DNA of 64,000 nt from an uncultured Lachnospira sp. (GTDB taxonomy: Bacteria; Bacillota; Clostridia; Lachnospirales; Lachnospiraceae): NCBI GenBank assembly GCA_910587485.1, contig CAJUKN010000003.1, positions 109,983 through 173,982 of the forward strand, given 5' to 3'. Each line of letters starts with the position of its first letter. Within the stretch, counting starts at the first letter, position 1. A model generated the notes under the pieces. It saw only the letters and a list, made by a program, of their open reading frames with translations, was not told the DNA's origin and did not search any database. Below are positions 54,691-63,830 of this stretch, in pieces. A program made the translations under genes and the position numbers.

Positions 54691-56079
54691 ATGTGGAGTG
54701 CAAATCAATGGAGTATATTAGGTATTGAAGCTACTACAGATATATCAAAAATTAAAGCAGCTTATGCAGAAAAAGCTAAATTGGTTCACCCAGAAGAATA
54801 TCCAGAAGAGTTCCAAGAGCTGCAAAAAGCATATAAAAGTGCAGTTAAGTATGCAAAACTGCAAAATACATATAAAATTACAGTTGAAAATAATAACCCA
54901 TCAAATGATAGGGATATTGTACAAGATATTTCAGATACACAAACAACATTAGATAAAGAAAATATATCTAATGCAAAAGCTATAAGGGAAAGAGAAATAA
55001 AACTTGATAAAAAGGCTGTATTTAAGCCTGATAATATAGTAAAAGAAGAAACAATATCTGATGAAAGTTTAGTATTAGAAACAGAAAATATATCAAAAAA
55101 GGAAACAACATCTGATAAAACAATAGTATTTGAATCAGAGAATGTATCAAAAGAAGAAAAAATAACAGATAAAAGAATTGCATTTGAATCAAAGAATATA
55201 ATTAAACCAGAAAATGTATTTGATAAAAAAATCCTATCAAATCAAAAGGCTATTACTTGGAAAGCAATAACACCTGAGCATAAAGAAACAGTAATTGATA
55301 ATGAACAGGAATTTGTTTATGATGAAATTTCTTATGAAGAAAAATCACAACAATGTATTCTGGATATGATATGTCTTGCAAAAAATATTTATCTTATTAA
55401 TGATATAAGATGTTGGGAATGGTTTTTTACTCGTGATGAATATAAAGAATTATATAATAATGATAAATTTCGATTGAATTTTGTTGAGACAATAAGACAA
55501 ATATTTGGATGGACACGAAAAACCCTATCATATATAGAAGCATTTTTAAAACCATATCAAAAAAGTGCTTCAAAACAGGCAGAGACAAGTACGATAAAAT
55601 GGAAAATATTAAAAAGACCGAAATTATTTGACCATATGAAGGCAAGACAAAATAATGTGACAAATGCACAAAAAAAAGTGCATGATATTATTCTTGCAGC
55701 CGTCAGAAATAATGGATATTCAGGCAATATGAATGACCTTGATAGTTTTTTGGAATATATCAGAATTTATTTGGATTATGCGCATAATAATATAGGAAGA
55801 GTGGAAGATTTATACCAATCAGGGAGAAATTCTACACATGTTTTAACATATATTTATGCTTTTGCTATTATACTTATTATATTAATGTTGTATGGATTGG
55901 TGTCTGGAAGAAATTATCAAAAAACAGAACAAGAGAAACGTGTAGAAAAATGGGACCAAGAACGATTAGAAAATATAGAAAAATGGAATCAAGAGAGATT
56001 AGAAAAGCTAAAGGCAGAAAAAGAGAGTCTAAGACAGATTGAAAGTATTAGTGAGGAAATTGATAATATTATTAAGTGA
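54691..56079 (+). CDS. J-domain-like membrane protein, HscC partner
   Basis: 462 residues. N-terminal J-like domain (1-60): WSILGIEATTDISKIKAAYA, then LVHPEEYPEEFQELQKAY; the essential HPD tripeptide of J proteins is HPE. Residues about 75-190 contain imperfect 22-24-residue repeats around SENVSKEEKITDKRIAFES. A helical domain follows (about 210-380), one membrane helix (TYIYAFAIILIILMLYGLV, near 395) and a coiled-coil tail with KWDQERLENIEKWNQERLEK. Start at ATG 54691 behind leader GCAGGTTATGGAAAGG. Its place directly after hscC argues for a co-chaperone recruiting HscC to the membrane. Confidence 0.8.
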   Translation: MWSANQWSILGIEATTDISKIKAAYAEKAKLVHPEEYPEEFQELQKAYKSAVKYAKLQNTYKITVENNNPSNDRDIVQDISDTQTTLDKENISNAKAIREREIKLDKKAVFKPDNIVKEETISDESLVLETENISKKETTSDKTIVFESENVSKEEKITDKRIAFESKNIIKPENVFDKKILSNQKAITWKAITPEHKETVIDNEQEFVYDEISYEEKSQQCILDMICLAKNIYLINDIRCWEWFFTRDEYKELYNNDKFRLNFVETIRQIFGWTRKTLSYIEAFLKPYQKSASKQAETSTIKWKILKRPKLFDHMKARQNNVTNAQKKVHDIILAAVRNNGYSGNMNDLDSFLEYIRIYLDYAHNNIGRVEDLYQSGRNSTHVLTYIYAFAIILIILMLYGLVSGRNYQKTEQEKRVEKWDQERLENIEKWNQERLEKLKAEKESLRQIESISEEIDNIIK

Positions 56080-56297
56080 GTTGATTTTTATGTCAATAAA
56101 TGCGATTTTAAAACGTATTATATTAGTTGTTATGAAAAAAAGAACAACTTGATATATAAATATAGCAATATTATCAAAAAATTAAGTACAAAATTGGTAC
56201 ATTTTCATATTGCAATTACTTAAAATAAAGCGTACACTAGTTCTAAATCTTAGTGCAAAGATTTAAAATATTTTAATTTAAGGAAGAGGACAAAAAG

Positions 56298-56690
56298 ATG
56301 AAGAAATTGAAGATGATTTTTTGTGGCTGCCTTTTAGTTTTGGCTATGTGTCTTACAGCTTGTGGAAGCAAGTATGCATCAATTGCAGATTATGTAGCAT
56401 CCGATGAGGCACAGAAGGCAGTTGAGCTTTTGAACAACATGGAAGGCTTAGATATCAAACTTAAAGCTGACGGTAACAAGATGGTTTATGAGTACAAGTA
56501 TACAACCATTGAAAAACAGGCTGGTATGGAAAGTCAATTAAAGAGCGCATTAGAAGCTGAAAAAGACACATTTACAAAAGCAGCAAATGATTTAAAGAAA
56601 CAAGTAAAAGTAGATAATCCAATTGTAACAGTTACATATTTAGATAAGAATGGTGATTTAATTTATTCACAGGATTTTCCTGCGAACTAA
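56298..56690 (+). CDS. DUF4854-type lipoprotein, paralogue 1
   Basis: 130 residues. Lipoprotein signal with lipobox LTAC (Cys near residue 22), then one domain: KYASIADYVASDEAQKAVEL, DIKLKADGNKMVYEYKYTT, VTVTYLDKNGDLIYSQDF. I associate this with DUF4854, small clostridial lipoproteins of unknown role. ATG after AGGAAGAGG. Codon use is slightly less AT-rich than its neighbours. Its tandem paralogue follows at 56916. Confidence 0.78.
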   Translation: MKKLKMIFCGCLLVLAMCLTACGSKYASIADYVASDEAQKAVELLNNMEGLDIKLKADGNKMVYEYKYTTIEKQAGMESQLKSALEAEKDTFTKAANDLKKQVKVDNPIVTVTYLDKNGDLIYSQDFPAN

Positions 56691-56724
56691 GGATAAATAA
56701 AAATTAAACTTGCACATAAGAGTG

Positions 56725-56826
56725 GGACTATTGTAAAATGAAATTTTTATATAAGATATGAATATTAGTTAAACAATTTACATCATATTTTAGGAAGAAT
56801 TTCATTTGAAGTAGTCCTCTTTTTTA
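56725..56826 (+). terminator. Long hairpin with T-run between lipoprotein genes
   Basis: GGACTA (56725-56730) pairs with TAGTCC (56812-56817), and AATGAAATT (56737-56745) with AATTTCATT (56798-56806), followed by TCTTTTTT. The loop is unusually large (about 52 bases). Confidence 0.6.
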
Positions 56827-56915
56827 TACTAAAATTTTGTATAATTATGTATATTAAGTTTGTGAAAATGATAACAGTTAATAAATATATCTTAATTTAA
56901 AGAAAGAGGAAAAAG

Positions 56916-57395
56916 ATGAAAAAATTAAAGATAATTTTTTGTGGTTGTTTTTTGATAGCAGCTATGAGTTTTACAGCTTGTGGAAATTATGATTCAAGTG
57001 CAGGTACTACTGGACAACAAGATACAAATGCTACTTCAGAACAAAAACAAGAAACATCACAGCATGATAATGGTAAGTATGCATCCATTGCAGATTATGT
57101 AGCATCTGATGAGGTACAAAAGTCCATTGAGATTTTTGGTGGCATGGAAGGCTTAGATATCAAAGTCAAAGCTGATGGCAATAAGATGATTTATGAGTAC
57201 AGCTATACAACTATTGCAAAACAGGCTGGTATGGAAGAAGCATTAAAATCTACATTGGAAAGTCAGAAAGACATATTTATAAATGCAGCAAATGAATTAA
57301 AAAATGAAGTAAACATAAATAATCCAGTTGTAACAGTTACCTATTTAGATAAAAATGGTGATTTAATTTATTCACAAGATTTTTCTGCTAATTAA
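56916..57395 (+). CDS. DUF4854-type lipoprotein, paralogue 2
   Basis: 159 residues. Same plan as the preceding gene: lipobox FTAC, then a 31-residue Gln/Ser/Thr-rich insert (GTTGQQDTNATSEQKQETSQ) absent from paralogue 1, then the same domain from KYASIADYVASDE to YSQDF. Most of the domain is identical in pattern, so the pair is a tandem duplication with a spacer gained or lost. Each copy has its own upstream region and terminator. Confidence 0.78.
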   Translation: MKKLKIIFCGCFLIAAMSFTACGNYDSSAGTTGQQDTNATSEQKQETSQHDNGKYASIADYVASDEVQKSIEIFGGMEGLDIKVKADGNKMIYEYSYTTIAKQAGMEEALKSTLESQKDIFINAANELKNEVNINNPVVTVTYLDKNGDLIYSQDFSAN

Positions 57396-57425
57396 GGGTA
57401 AATAAAAGTTGAACTTAGAGATAAG

Positions 57426-57474
57426 AAAAAGACTAGGAGCAGTTCTTAATGTGACAGTTTCTAGTCTTTTTTTG
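57426..57474 (+). terminator. Intrinsic terminator after lipoprotein 2
   Basis: AAAAAGACTAG (57426-57436) pairs with CTAGTCTTTTT (57461-57471), followed by further T. Confidence 0.85.
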
Positions 57475-57579
57475 TCGAAATTTTACATAGTTACGTATAT
57501 TAATTTTGTAAAATAAAAAATTTATATTACAAAATTATTGATAAATGAGCTTTAATAAGAAAGGTATAAAGGAGAAATA

Positions 57580-58836
57580 ATGGTAACTATATTTACAAGA
57601 ACCCATAAAGACATTAAAAGTGTATTTAGAAAAACAACAAAAAATAGAAAAAAGATGAAACGTCGCAAAAAGCGAGGGATGATAGCACTTATTGGAATTT
57701 TATTTGTTTTTATTCAATTTTTGATATCTATATTGTTTTTAAAAAATTTAATTATATTAGATATACTGCCATTAAAATATTTAGCAATGATTGTTCTATT
57801 TTTAATATTGATTTTGTGCTATAATTTCACCTCACAATATACAAAAGCACATATAGCTGGAAAAATTTTAGCTATTGTTCTATCAGTTATATTGATGTTT
57901 GGATATACAGCAAGCGGTAAGGTCAAATATACGCTCAATAATATATCAGATTCCCTATTTTTTAACCAACAAAATAAAGATAAAAGAGTTATAAAAAAAG
58001 ATGAAAGTTTTATTGTTTATATATCTGGTAATGATGAGTATGGCAAGATTACAGAACATGGTAAAAGTGATGTTAATATATTAGCAACAGTTAATCCAAA
58101 GACAAAACAGATTTTATTATTATCTACGCCAAGAGATTATTATATTACCATAAGTGGATTTGATGAAAGCGGCAATCTAATTACAGGTTTAGATAAGTTT
58201 ACTCATGCAGGAAATGCAGGGATTCAATATTCTATAGAAGCGCTTGAAAATTTATATGGTGTTGATATTGATTATTTTTTTAAGATTAATTTTGATGGTT
58301 GTATTAACATTGTTGATGCAATGGGAGGCATTACTATTTATTCAGACGTAGAATTTACAAATGGTACGAATGCAGCACCAGAGCAATACAATTTTGTAGT
58401 AGGTGCAAATAAGTGTGATGGTGCTAAGACATTAGCATTTGTAAGAGAACGAGAGTGTTTTATAAAAGGTGATATTCAGAGAGGAATTAATCAGGAAGCA
58501 GCAATAACTGCTATGTTAGATAAAGTAATATCACCTTCTATACTTTTAAAATATGCCCAAATATTAGATGCAGTATCAGATACGCTTCTTACAAATATGC
58601 CAGTAGAAGCTATAACAGGACTTGTTAAAGAACAAATCAATAATCCTAAAGATTGGAATGTTCAATCTTATGCCTTGGATTATATAAAAGAAGAGAGTGG
58701 GACAAGGTTATGTAATGTATATGGGGGTTATAGATGGGTAGCAATACCAGATTATGATATGGTTAATAATGCTATTGAGATGATAAATAAAATAAAAAGT
58801 GGTGAAATATTTGATGTTAGTGAATATATAAAATAG
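57580..58836 (+). CDS. LytR-CpsA-Psr (LCP) cell-wall ligase
   Basis: 418 residues. Basic N-terminus, two to three membrane helices (about 28-110), then an external LCP domain (about 145-390): FIVYISGNDEYGKI, LATVNPKTKQILLLSTPRDY, the catalytic segments ALENLYGVDIDYFFKINFDG and FVRERECFIKGDIQRGINQE, the latter with the conserved Arg residues. LCP enzymes attach teichoic acids, capsule or glycopolymers from lipid carriers to peptidoglycan. ATG after AAAGGAG. The Wzx-type flippase next door fits an envelope polysaccharide role. Confidence 0.92.
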   Translation: MVTIFTRTHKDIKSVFRKTTKNRKKMKRRKKRGMIALIGILFVFIQFLISILFLKNLIILDILPLKYLAMIVLFLILILCYNFTSQYTKAHIAGKILAIVLSVILMFGYTASGKVKYTLNNISDSLFFNQQNKDKRVIKKDESFIVYISGNDEYGKITEHGKSDVNILATVNPKTKQILLLSTPRDYYITISGFDESGNLITGLDKFTHAGNAGIQYSIEALENLYGVDIDYFFKINFDGCINIVDAMGGITIYSDVEFTNGTNAAPEQYNFVVGANKCDGAKTLAFVRERECFIKGDIQRGINQEAAITAMLDKVISPSILLKYAQILDAVSDTLLTNMPVEAITGLVKEQINNPKDWNVQSYALDYIKEESGTRLCNVYGGYRWVAIPDYDMVNNAIEMINKIKSGEIFDVSEYIK

Positions 58837-58982
58837 ATGTTATTAAATATCTTTTATTGCTTTTCAACAATTTGTAAATTATAATGATAAAAGATTGTAG
58901 ATAAGGTTAGTATAGCGCCTTTCTAATCAAGTTAAAATGATTAGCTGCTCTGCACAGATGTGGCATGGAGATTAGTATTAAT

Positions 58983-60473
58983 ATGAAGGAGCAAAAAAAG
59001 AAAGAGACAGGCTTAAAAGAAAATACATTTTATAATATGTTGAAAACAGTATGTACAATAATGTTGCCTTTGATAACATTTCCGTATTCTTCAAGGATTC
59101 TTCATGCTGAAAATATAGGAAAAATTAATTTTGGCACATCTATTGTTAATTATTTTACGTTAATTGCAGCTTTGGGAATTACTACATATGCAGTCAGAGA
59201 ATGTAGTCGTGTTAAAAATAATGCAAAACAATTTTCACAGACGATTAATGAAATATTTTCTATTAATATTGTGACAACCATTATTTCCTATTTAATTCTT
59301 GTTTGTTGCTTGATATTTGTTCCTAATTTGAAGGGATATACCATACTTATTCTTATTCAAAGTATACCAATTATATTTACTACATTAGGTGCAGATTGGA
59401 TTAATACAACAATGGAAGACTTTAAGTATATTGCAATAAGAACATTAATTGTTCAAGTGTTTATTCTTTTAGCTATGTTTATATTTGTAAAAGAAGAAAA
59501 AGACTATTATAATTATGCAATTATATTTATGTTATCAACAAGTGCAGCCAATATAATGAATATCGTATACCGAAGAAGATTTTGTAAAACAAAATTCATC
59601 TTAAAAATGAATATAAAAAAACATATTATTCCTATTATGATGTTGTTTGCAACCACTCTTTCACAGACTGTACTTTTTAGCATTGATATGACAATGTTAG
59701 GCATTGCGCAAGGGGATGTGTCCGTTGGGCTTTACAGCACAGCAGTTAAGATTATTAATTGTGTAAGTCAAGTAGTTGTTTCCATTGCATGGGTAGTTAT
59801 ACCAAAACTTAGTTATGATTTTGCTAATAAGAATTATAATCGAATTAATGATATGCTTTATAAAGTTTCATTGCTTACTGTGACTGTTGGAATGCCTTGT
59901 GTGGTAGGAATTAATGTCATAGCACCAGAGCTTATTGAGATATTTGGCGGGCATGAGTATGTGGGTGCTGCTAGTTGTATGCAGATTATGACAATCACGA
60001 TGGGAATTGGTTTTATTGTCAATATAATAGGCAATATGATACTGATACCATCAATGAAAGAAAAGCAGTTTATGATAGCTTGTGTCATTTCAGTAGGTGT
60101 TAATATTATATTAAATGGAATAATGATTCCTTTATGGGGAATGAATGGAGCGGCAGTGGCAACCGTTTTATCTTCTTTTGTGATTGTATGGATTGCTGTT
60201 TTAAAATTGGATAAAAATATTCATATAAAAAATATGAAAAAAGTATTTGCTGGAATATTAGTTGGTTGTTTGTGTATTATAATATCAGCATGGATTATAA
60301 AAATGTTTTTAAATAGTATATGGATAACAACAATTACCGTGATATTCGTAAGTGTTGTTATATATGCAGTTGTATTGCTGATTTTTAAGAATGAAGTTGC
60401 AATACAAATAGTAAATATAGTGAAAAATTTATTATTTACTATTATAAACAAAAGTAATTATAAAAATAAATAG
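58983..60473 (+). CDS. Polysaccharide flippase (Wzx/MOP superfamily)
   Basis: 496 residues if started at ATG 58983 (an in-frame ATG at 58965 is possible; GGAG at 58967 lies 12 bases before 58983). Twelve to fourteen membrane helices, with FYNMLKTVCTIMLPLITFPY and SRILHAENIGKINFGTSIVN, the usual opening of Wzx-like repeat-unit exporters, and TFAAxS-like absence that separates it from MATE drug pumps. Flips lipid-linked glycan units for surface polymer assembly. Its 3' end overlaps the opposing FecE-type gene by 16 bp. No glycosyltransferases are adjacent. Confidence 0.88.
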   Translation: MKEQKKKETGLKENTFYNMLKTVCTIMLPLITFPYSSRILHAENIGKINFGTSIVNYFTLIAALGITTYAVRECSRVKNNAKQFSQTINEIFSINIVTTIISYLILVCCLIFVPNLKGYTILILIQSIPIIFTTLGADWINTTMEDFKYIAIRTLIVQVFILLAMFIFVKEEKDYYNYAIIFMLSTSAANIMNIVYRRRFCKTKFILKMNIKKHIIPIMMLFATTLSQTVLFSIDMTMLGIAQGDVSVGLYSTAVKIINCVSQVVVSIAWVVIPKLSYDFANKNYNRINDMLYKVSLLTVTVGMPCVVGINVIAPELIEIFGGHEYVGAASCMQIMTITMGIGFIVNIIGNMILIPSMKEKQFMIACVISVGVNIILNGIMIPLWGMNGAAVATVLSSFVIVWIAVLKLDKNIHIKNMKKVFAGILVGCLCIIISAWIIKMFLNSIWITTITVIFVSVVIYAVVLLIFKNEVAIQIVNIVKNLLFTIINKSNYKNK

Positions 60474-61216
60474 TATTCACCTTCTTCATCTCTAAAATGT
60501 TTGCATTTTACATGAAATATATTTTCGATAATATGCTGCTTAAGGATAATGTCTGGTTTTCCTTGAGCAGCAATTTTTCTATTATCCATAACAATAAGAT
60601 TATCAGCTATGCGAACAGCGTAAGAAAGGTCGTGAATAACAAGAAGTATCGTTTTGCCTTGTTGTTTAAGCTTACAAATATCTTCATAAAATTTGCGTTG
60701 ACGGTTTATATCAAGGTAAGTTGTAGGTTCATCTAAAACAATAGTGTCACAGTTTTGCGCTAAATTCATAGCAAAAAATACTTGTTGTCTTATTCCTCCT
60801 GAAAGGGTGTCAGCACACATATCAGAATAGGGGGTTGTCTGTGTAAAATCCATAACTTGATTTACAATATCTATATCTGCTTTTTGTTTTTTTCTTGCAA
60901 AACCAAGATATGGAAATCGCCCATGTTCTACTAAAGTTTTGACAGGAAGCGTAGGAATAATTTGTCTTACTTGTGGAAGAAAAGATAATTGTTTTGCACG
61001 TTCTCTATAAGAAAGCTGCAAAAAATCATAACCATTTAATAAAATAGTTCCCTCAATGACTTTTGATATTCCATAAAGACATTGTACAAGCGTTGTTTTA
61101 CCGCAGCCGTTAGGACCAATAATACAAGTAATTTCCCCAGTAGGTACAGTGATAGAAATATTTTTAAGAATGATTTGATGTTGACAAGAGGCAGTAATAT
61201 TTTTAAATTCAAGCAT
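60458..61216 (-). CDS. FecE/BtuD-type ABC ATPase
   Basis: 252 residues. Walker A GPNGCGKTT, Q-loop LPQVRQIIPT, signature LSGGIRQQVFFAMNLAQ, Walker B TIVLDEPTTYLDI, switch VIHDLSY. Subunit of an iron-siderophore/haem/cobalamin importer. Its start overlaps the end of the permease gene by 8 bases, so they are translationally coupled. No binding-protein gene adjoins it; the lipoprotein at 45576 is the nearest candidate. Confidence 0.92.
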   Translation of the reverse strand: MLEFKNITASCQHQIILKNISITVPTGEITCIIGPNGCGKTTLVQCLYGISKVIEGTILLNGYDFLQLSYRERAKQLSFLPQVRQIIPTLPVKTLVEHGRFPYLGFARKKQKADIDIVNQVMDFTQTTPYSDMCADTLSGGIRQQVFFAMNLAQNCDTIVLDEPTTYLDINRQRKFYEDICKLKQQGKTILLVIHDLSYAVRIADNLIVMDNRKIAAQGKPDIILKQHIIENIFHVKCKHFRDEEGEYYLFL

Positions 61217-62222
61217 TAAGACGTCGTCCTCCTTTCTTTTTCATTAATAAATACAGAAAAAATGGACCGCCAATAAAAGATAGTATAATGCCTACAGGCA
61301 ATTCATATGGTGATAAAAGCACCTTTCCAATTAAATCACATGATAATACAGCAATAGGACCAAGCAGTGCGCTGCATGGAAGAAGTAATCTGGAATCATT
61401 GCCAAAAAGATGACGGCATATATGAGGAACAATAAGCCCTACAAAGCTGATTAATCCCGCATAGCTTACAACACAGCCTGCCATAATACTAGAAAGCATA
61501 AGCAGGATAAATCGAATGACAGATACATTGACACCAAGTGAACGTGCTATATCATCACCAAGATTTAATATATTTAGCAGTCTCGATAAAATAATGGAAA
61601 TGATAACAGCTATACTTATGCAGATAATAGGTAAAAATAGTCCTTTCATTGTAAGTCCTGTAAGAGAACCAACCATAAAAGATGTAACATTAATGGTTAT
61701 ATCAGTATCAAGCAATTTTAATGTGTTAATTCCCGAATTTAAAAATGTAGATACAGTAATACCTGCAAGAATAATTGTAGTACGAGAACTATCTGCAAAG
61801 TAAGCCAGTAAAAATATAAGTAAACTTGTTATAAATGCTCCAGTAAATGCAAATGCAGGCATAGTTGCTAAATTTCCGGGCAGTAAAATCATGGAAAGCA
61901 TAACAGCAAATCCAGCACCAGAGTTAATTCCTATGGTGTTCGGACTGGCAAGTGAATTATTCATTACGTTTTGAAGAATCACTCCTGAACAGGCAAGTCC
62001 CATACCTGCAAATAGTCCGCCAACCATTCGTGGAAGGCGGACTGTTGTAATTAATGTATAAGTGACAGAAGATTTATCATCACCAAACAGACAATTTATA
62101 ATGTCCACTGGATTTAATTTTACACTTCCAATCATTATATTAAGGAAAATAGAAAAAAATAATATAATAATCAGGACTGTTATCATTAGTGGAGTATTGA
62201 CGTCTGTTTTTTTGGGTTTCAT
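61209..62222 (-). CDS. FecCD-family iron/cobalamin ABC permease
   Basis: 337 residues from the ATG that follows GGAGG (62229-62233). About ten membrane helices; hallmarks are LNPVDIINCLFG, TVRLPRMVGGLFAGMGLACS, NPLASPNTIGINSGAG-like NNSLASPNTIGINSGAGFAV and GLIVPHICRHLFGNDSR (cytoplasmic loop that contacts the ATPase). Imports an iron chelate or corrinoid with the ATPase downstream. Preceded by a dispersed element copy rather than an iron box. Confidence 0.92.
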   Translation of the reverse strand: MKPKKTDVNTPLMITVLIIILFFSIFLNIMIGSVKLNPVDIINCLFGDDKSSVTYTLITTVRLPRMVGGLFAGMGLACSGVILQNVMNNSLASPNTIGINSGAGFAVMLSMILLPGNLATMPAFAFTGAFITSLLIFLLAYFADSSRTTIILAGITVSTFLNSGINTLKLLDTDITINVTSFMVGSLTGLTMKGLFLPIICISIAVIISIILSRLLNILNLGDDIARSLGVNVSVIRFILLMLSSIMAGCVVSYAGLISFVGLIVPHICRHLFGNDSRLLLPCSALLGPIAVLSCDLIGKVLLSPYELPVGIILSFIGGPFFLYLLMKKKGGRRLNA

Positions 62223-62267
62223 GTAATCCTCCATTCTTGTTTTTGCAAGCAAAGCTCAGTGCGGCAG

Positions 62268-62394
62268 TCAAAGCGGATATTCGCAATTCGCTATGCTGCT
62301 TGCTCAAACTATCTAGCTGCTATCACAACGCAAGTCCACCTACCACTTATGCCTCTGAGACATTGAAGTGGTGGATTTCCTTGATGAGGTTAAA
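62268..62394 (-). repeat. Dispersed multi-helix element, copy m
   Basis: On the minus strand: TTTTAACCTCATC, hairpin AATCCACC...CACTT/AAGTGG...GGTGGACTT, then GATAGCAGCTAGATAGTTTG, GAGCAAGCAGCATAGC and tail GCGAATTGCGAATATCCGC with TTTGACT. It lies between trpB and the permease. In the first hairpin the pair that is C-G in copy i is A-T here. Confidence 0.8.
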
Positions 62395-62453
62395 ATATAT
62401 TGGTGAATGTTGCGAAAGTTAGATATCTCACAGTTTTGCTACATATAATTATA

Positions 62454-63830
62454 TTACAGTTCAACGTTAGGCAGACCTGCAAATCCGACTGCAAGGTCAT
62501 CTTCTGTAGGAATATAATCGTCCATTAAGCCATCATTAAATTTTTGATAGGCAACCAAATCAAAATAGCCAGTTCCTGTAAGACCAAAAACAATGGTTTT
62601 GTCCTCTCCATTTTCCTTACATTTGAGTGCTTCATCAATGGCAACCTTGATGGCATGGCTGCTTTCAGGAGCAGGAAGAATGCCCTCCACTCTAGCAAAT
62701 TGAGTAGCTGCTTTAAATACAGATGTCTGTTCAACAGATACAGCTTCTATCAATTTATCATCATATAGTTGTGATACAACAGAACTCATACCATGATAGC
62801 GCAAACCACCAGCATGATTTGATGAAGGAATAAAACCACTTCCTAAAGTATACATTTTAGCTAATGGACATATCATACCTGTATCACAGAAATCATATGC
62901 GTAACGACCTCTTGTGAGGCTTGGACAGCTTGCTGGTTCTACAGCAATAAAATGATAATTCTTTTCACCACGCAGTTTTTCACCCATAAATGGAGAGATA
63001 AGACCTCCTAAATTAGAGCCGCCGCCTGCACAGCCAATAATAATATCTGGAGTGATATTATATTTATCTAAAGCTGCTTTTGTCTCAAGACCAATAATAG
63101 ATTGGTGAAGCAATACTTGAGTGAGTACAGAGCCAAGCACATAGCGATATCCTTTTAAAGAAGTAGCTGTTTCAACTGCTTCAGAGATTGCACAGCCAAG
63201 ACTTCCAGTTGTACCCGGATGTTCGGCAAGGATTTTACGTCCAACATTGGTTGTCTCAGAAGGTGAAGGTGTTACATTAGCGCCATAAGTACGCATAACT
63301 TCACGTCGAAATGGCTTTTGTTCATAAGAACATTTAACCATATACACTTTACAGTCAAGACCAAAATAAGAACATGCCATAGATAGAGCTGTTCCCCATT
63401 GACCAGCACCAGTTTCCGTTGTCACACCTTTTAATCCTTGTTTTTTAGCATAGTAAGCCTGAGCAATTGCAGAATTAAGCTTATGGCTTCCTGAAGTATT
63501 GTTACCCTCAAATTTATAGTAAATTTTAGCTGGTGTATCTAGTGCTTTTTCTAAACAGTAAGCGCGAACAAGTGGGGAAGGGCGGTACATTTTATAAAAA
63601 TCTTGAATTTCTATAGGAATATCAAAATATGGAGTTTTATCGTCTAATTCTTGCTGCACCAACTCGTCACAAAATACGGCTGATAGTTCTTTGGCAGTCA
63701 TTGGCTTTAATGTTGCAGGATTAAGCAGAGGAGCGGGCTTATTTTTCATATCAGCTCGCACATTGTACCATTGTTTTGGCATTTCACTTTCTTCTAAATA
63801 AATTTTATAAGGAATTTTCTTATCAGACAT
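62454..63830 (-). CDS. trpB: Tryptophan synthase beta chain, TrpB2 type
   Basis: 458 residues, longer than classical TrpB (about 400) and with the TrpB2 N-terminal extension (MPKQWYNVRADMKNKPAPLL). PLP lysine in GSHKLNSAIAQ, active-site Glu in ETGAGQWGTALS and phosphate loop GCAGGGSNLGG are intact. Joins indole and serine to tryptophan. Stand-alone TrpB2 copies without trpA are thought to salvage indole. Leader GCAGCGCAGAAACGAGGG is a variant of the thiG/queD-type motif; GTGCTGC upstream (minus strand) can pair with GCAGCGC. The remaining 170 bases to the window end are AT-rich 5' region. Confidence 0.93.
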   Translation of the reverse strand: MSDKKIPYKIYLEESEMPKQWYNVRADMKNKPAPLLNPATLKPMTAKELSAVFCDELVQQELDDKTPYFDIPIEIQDFYKMYRPSPLVRAYCLEKALDTPAKIYYKFEGNNTSGSHKLNSAIAQAYYAKKQGLKGVTTETGAGQWGTALSMACSYFGLDCKVYMVKCSYEQKPFRREVMRTYGANVTPSPSETTNVGRKILAEHPGTTGSLGCAISEAVETATSLKGYRYVLGSVLTQVLLHQSIIGLETKAALDKYNITPDIIIGCAGGGSNLGGLISPFMGEKLRGEKNYHFIAVEPASCPSLTRGRYAYDFCDTGMICPLAKMYTLGSGFIPSSNHAGGLRYHGMSSVVSQLYDDKLIEAVSVEQTSVFKAATQFARVEGILPAPESSHAIKVAIDEALKCKENGEDKTIVFGLTGTGYFDLVAYQKFNDGLMDDYIPTEDDLAVGFAGLPNVEL

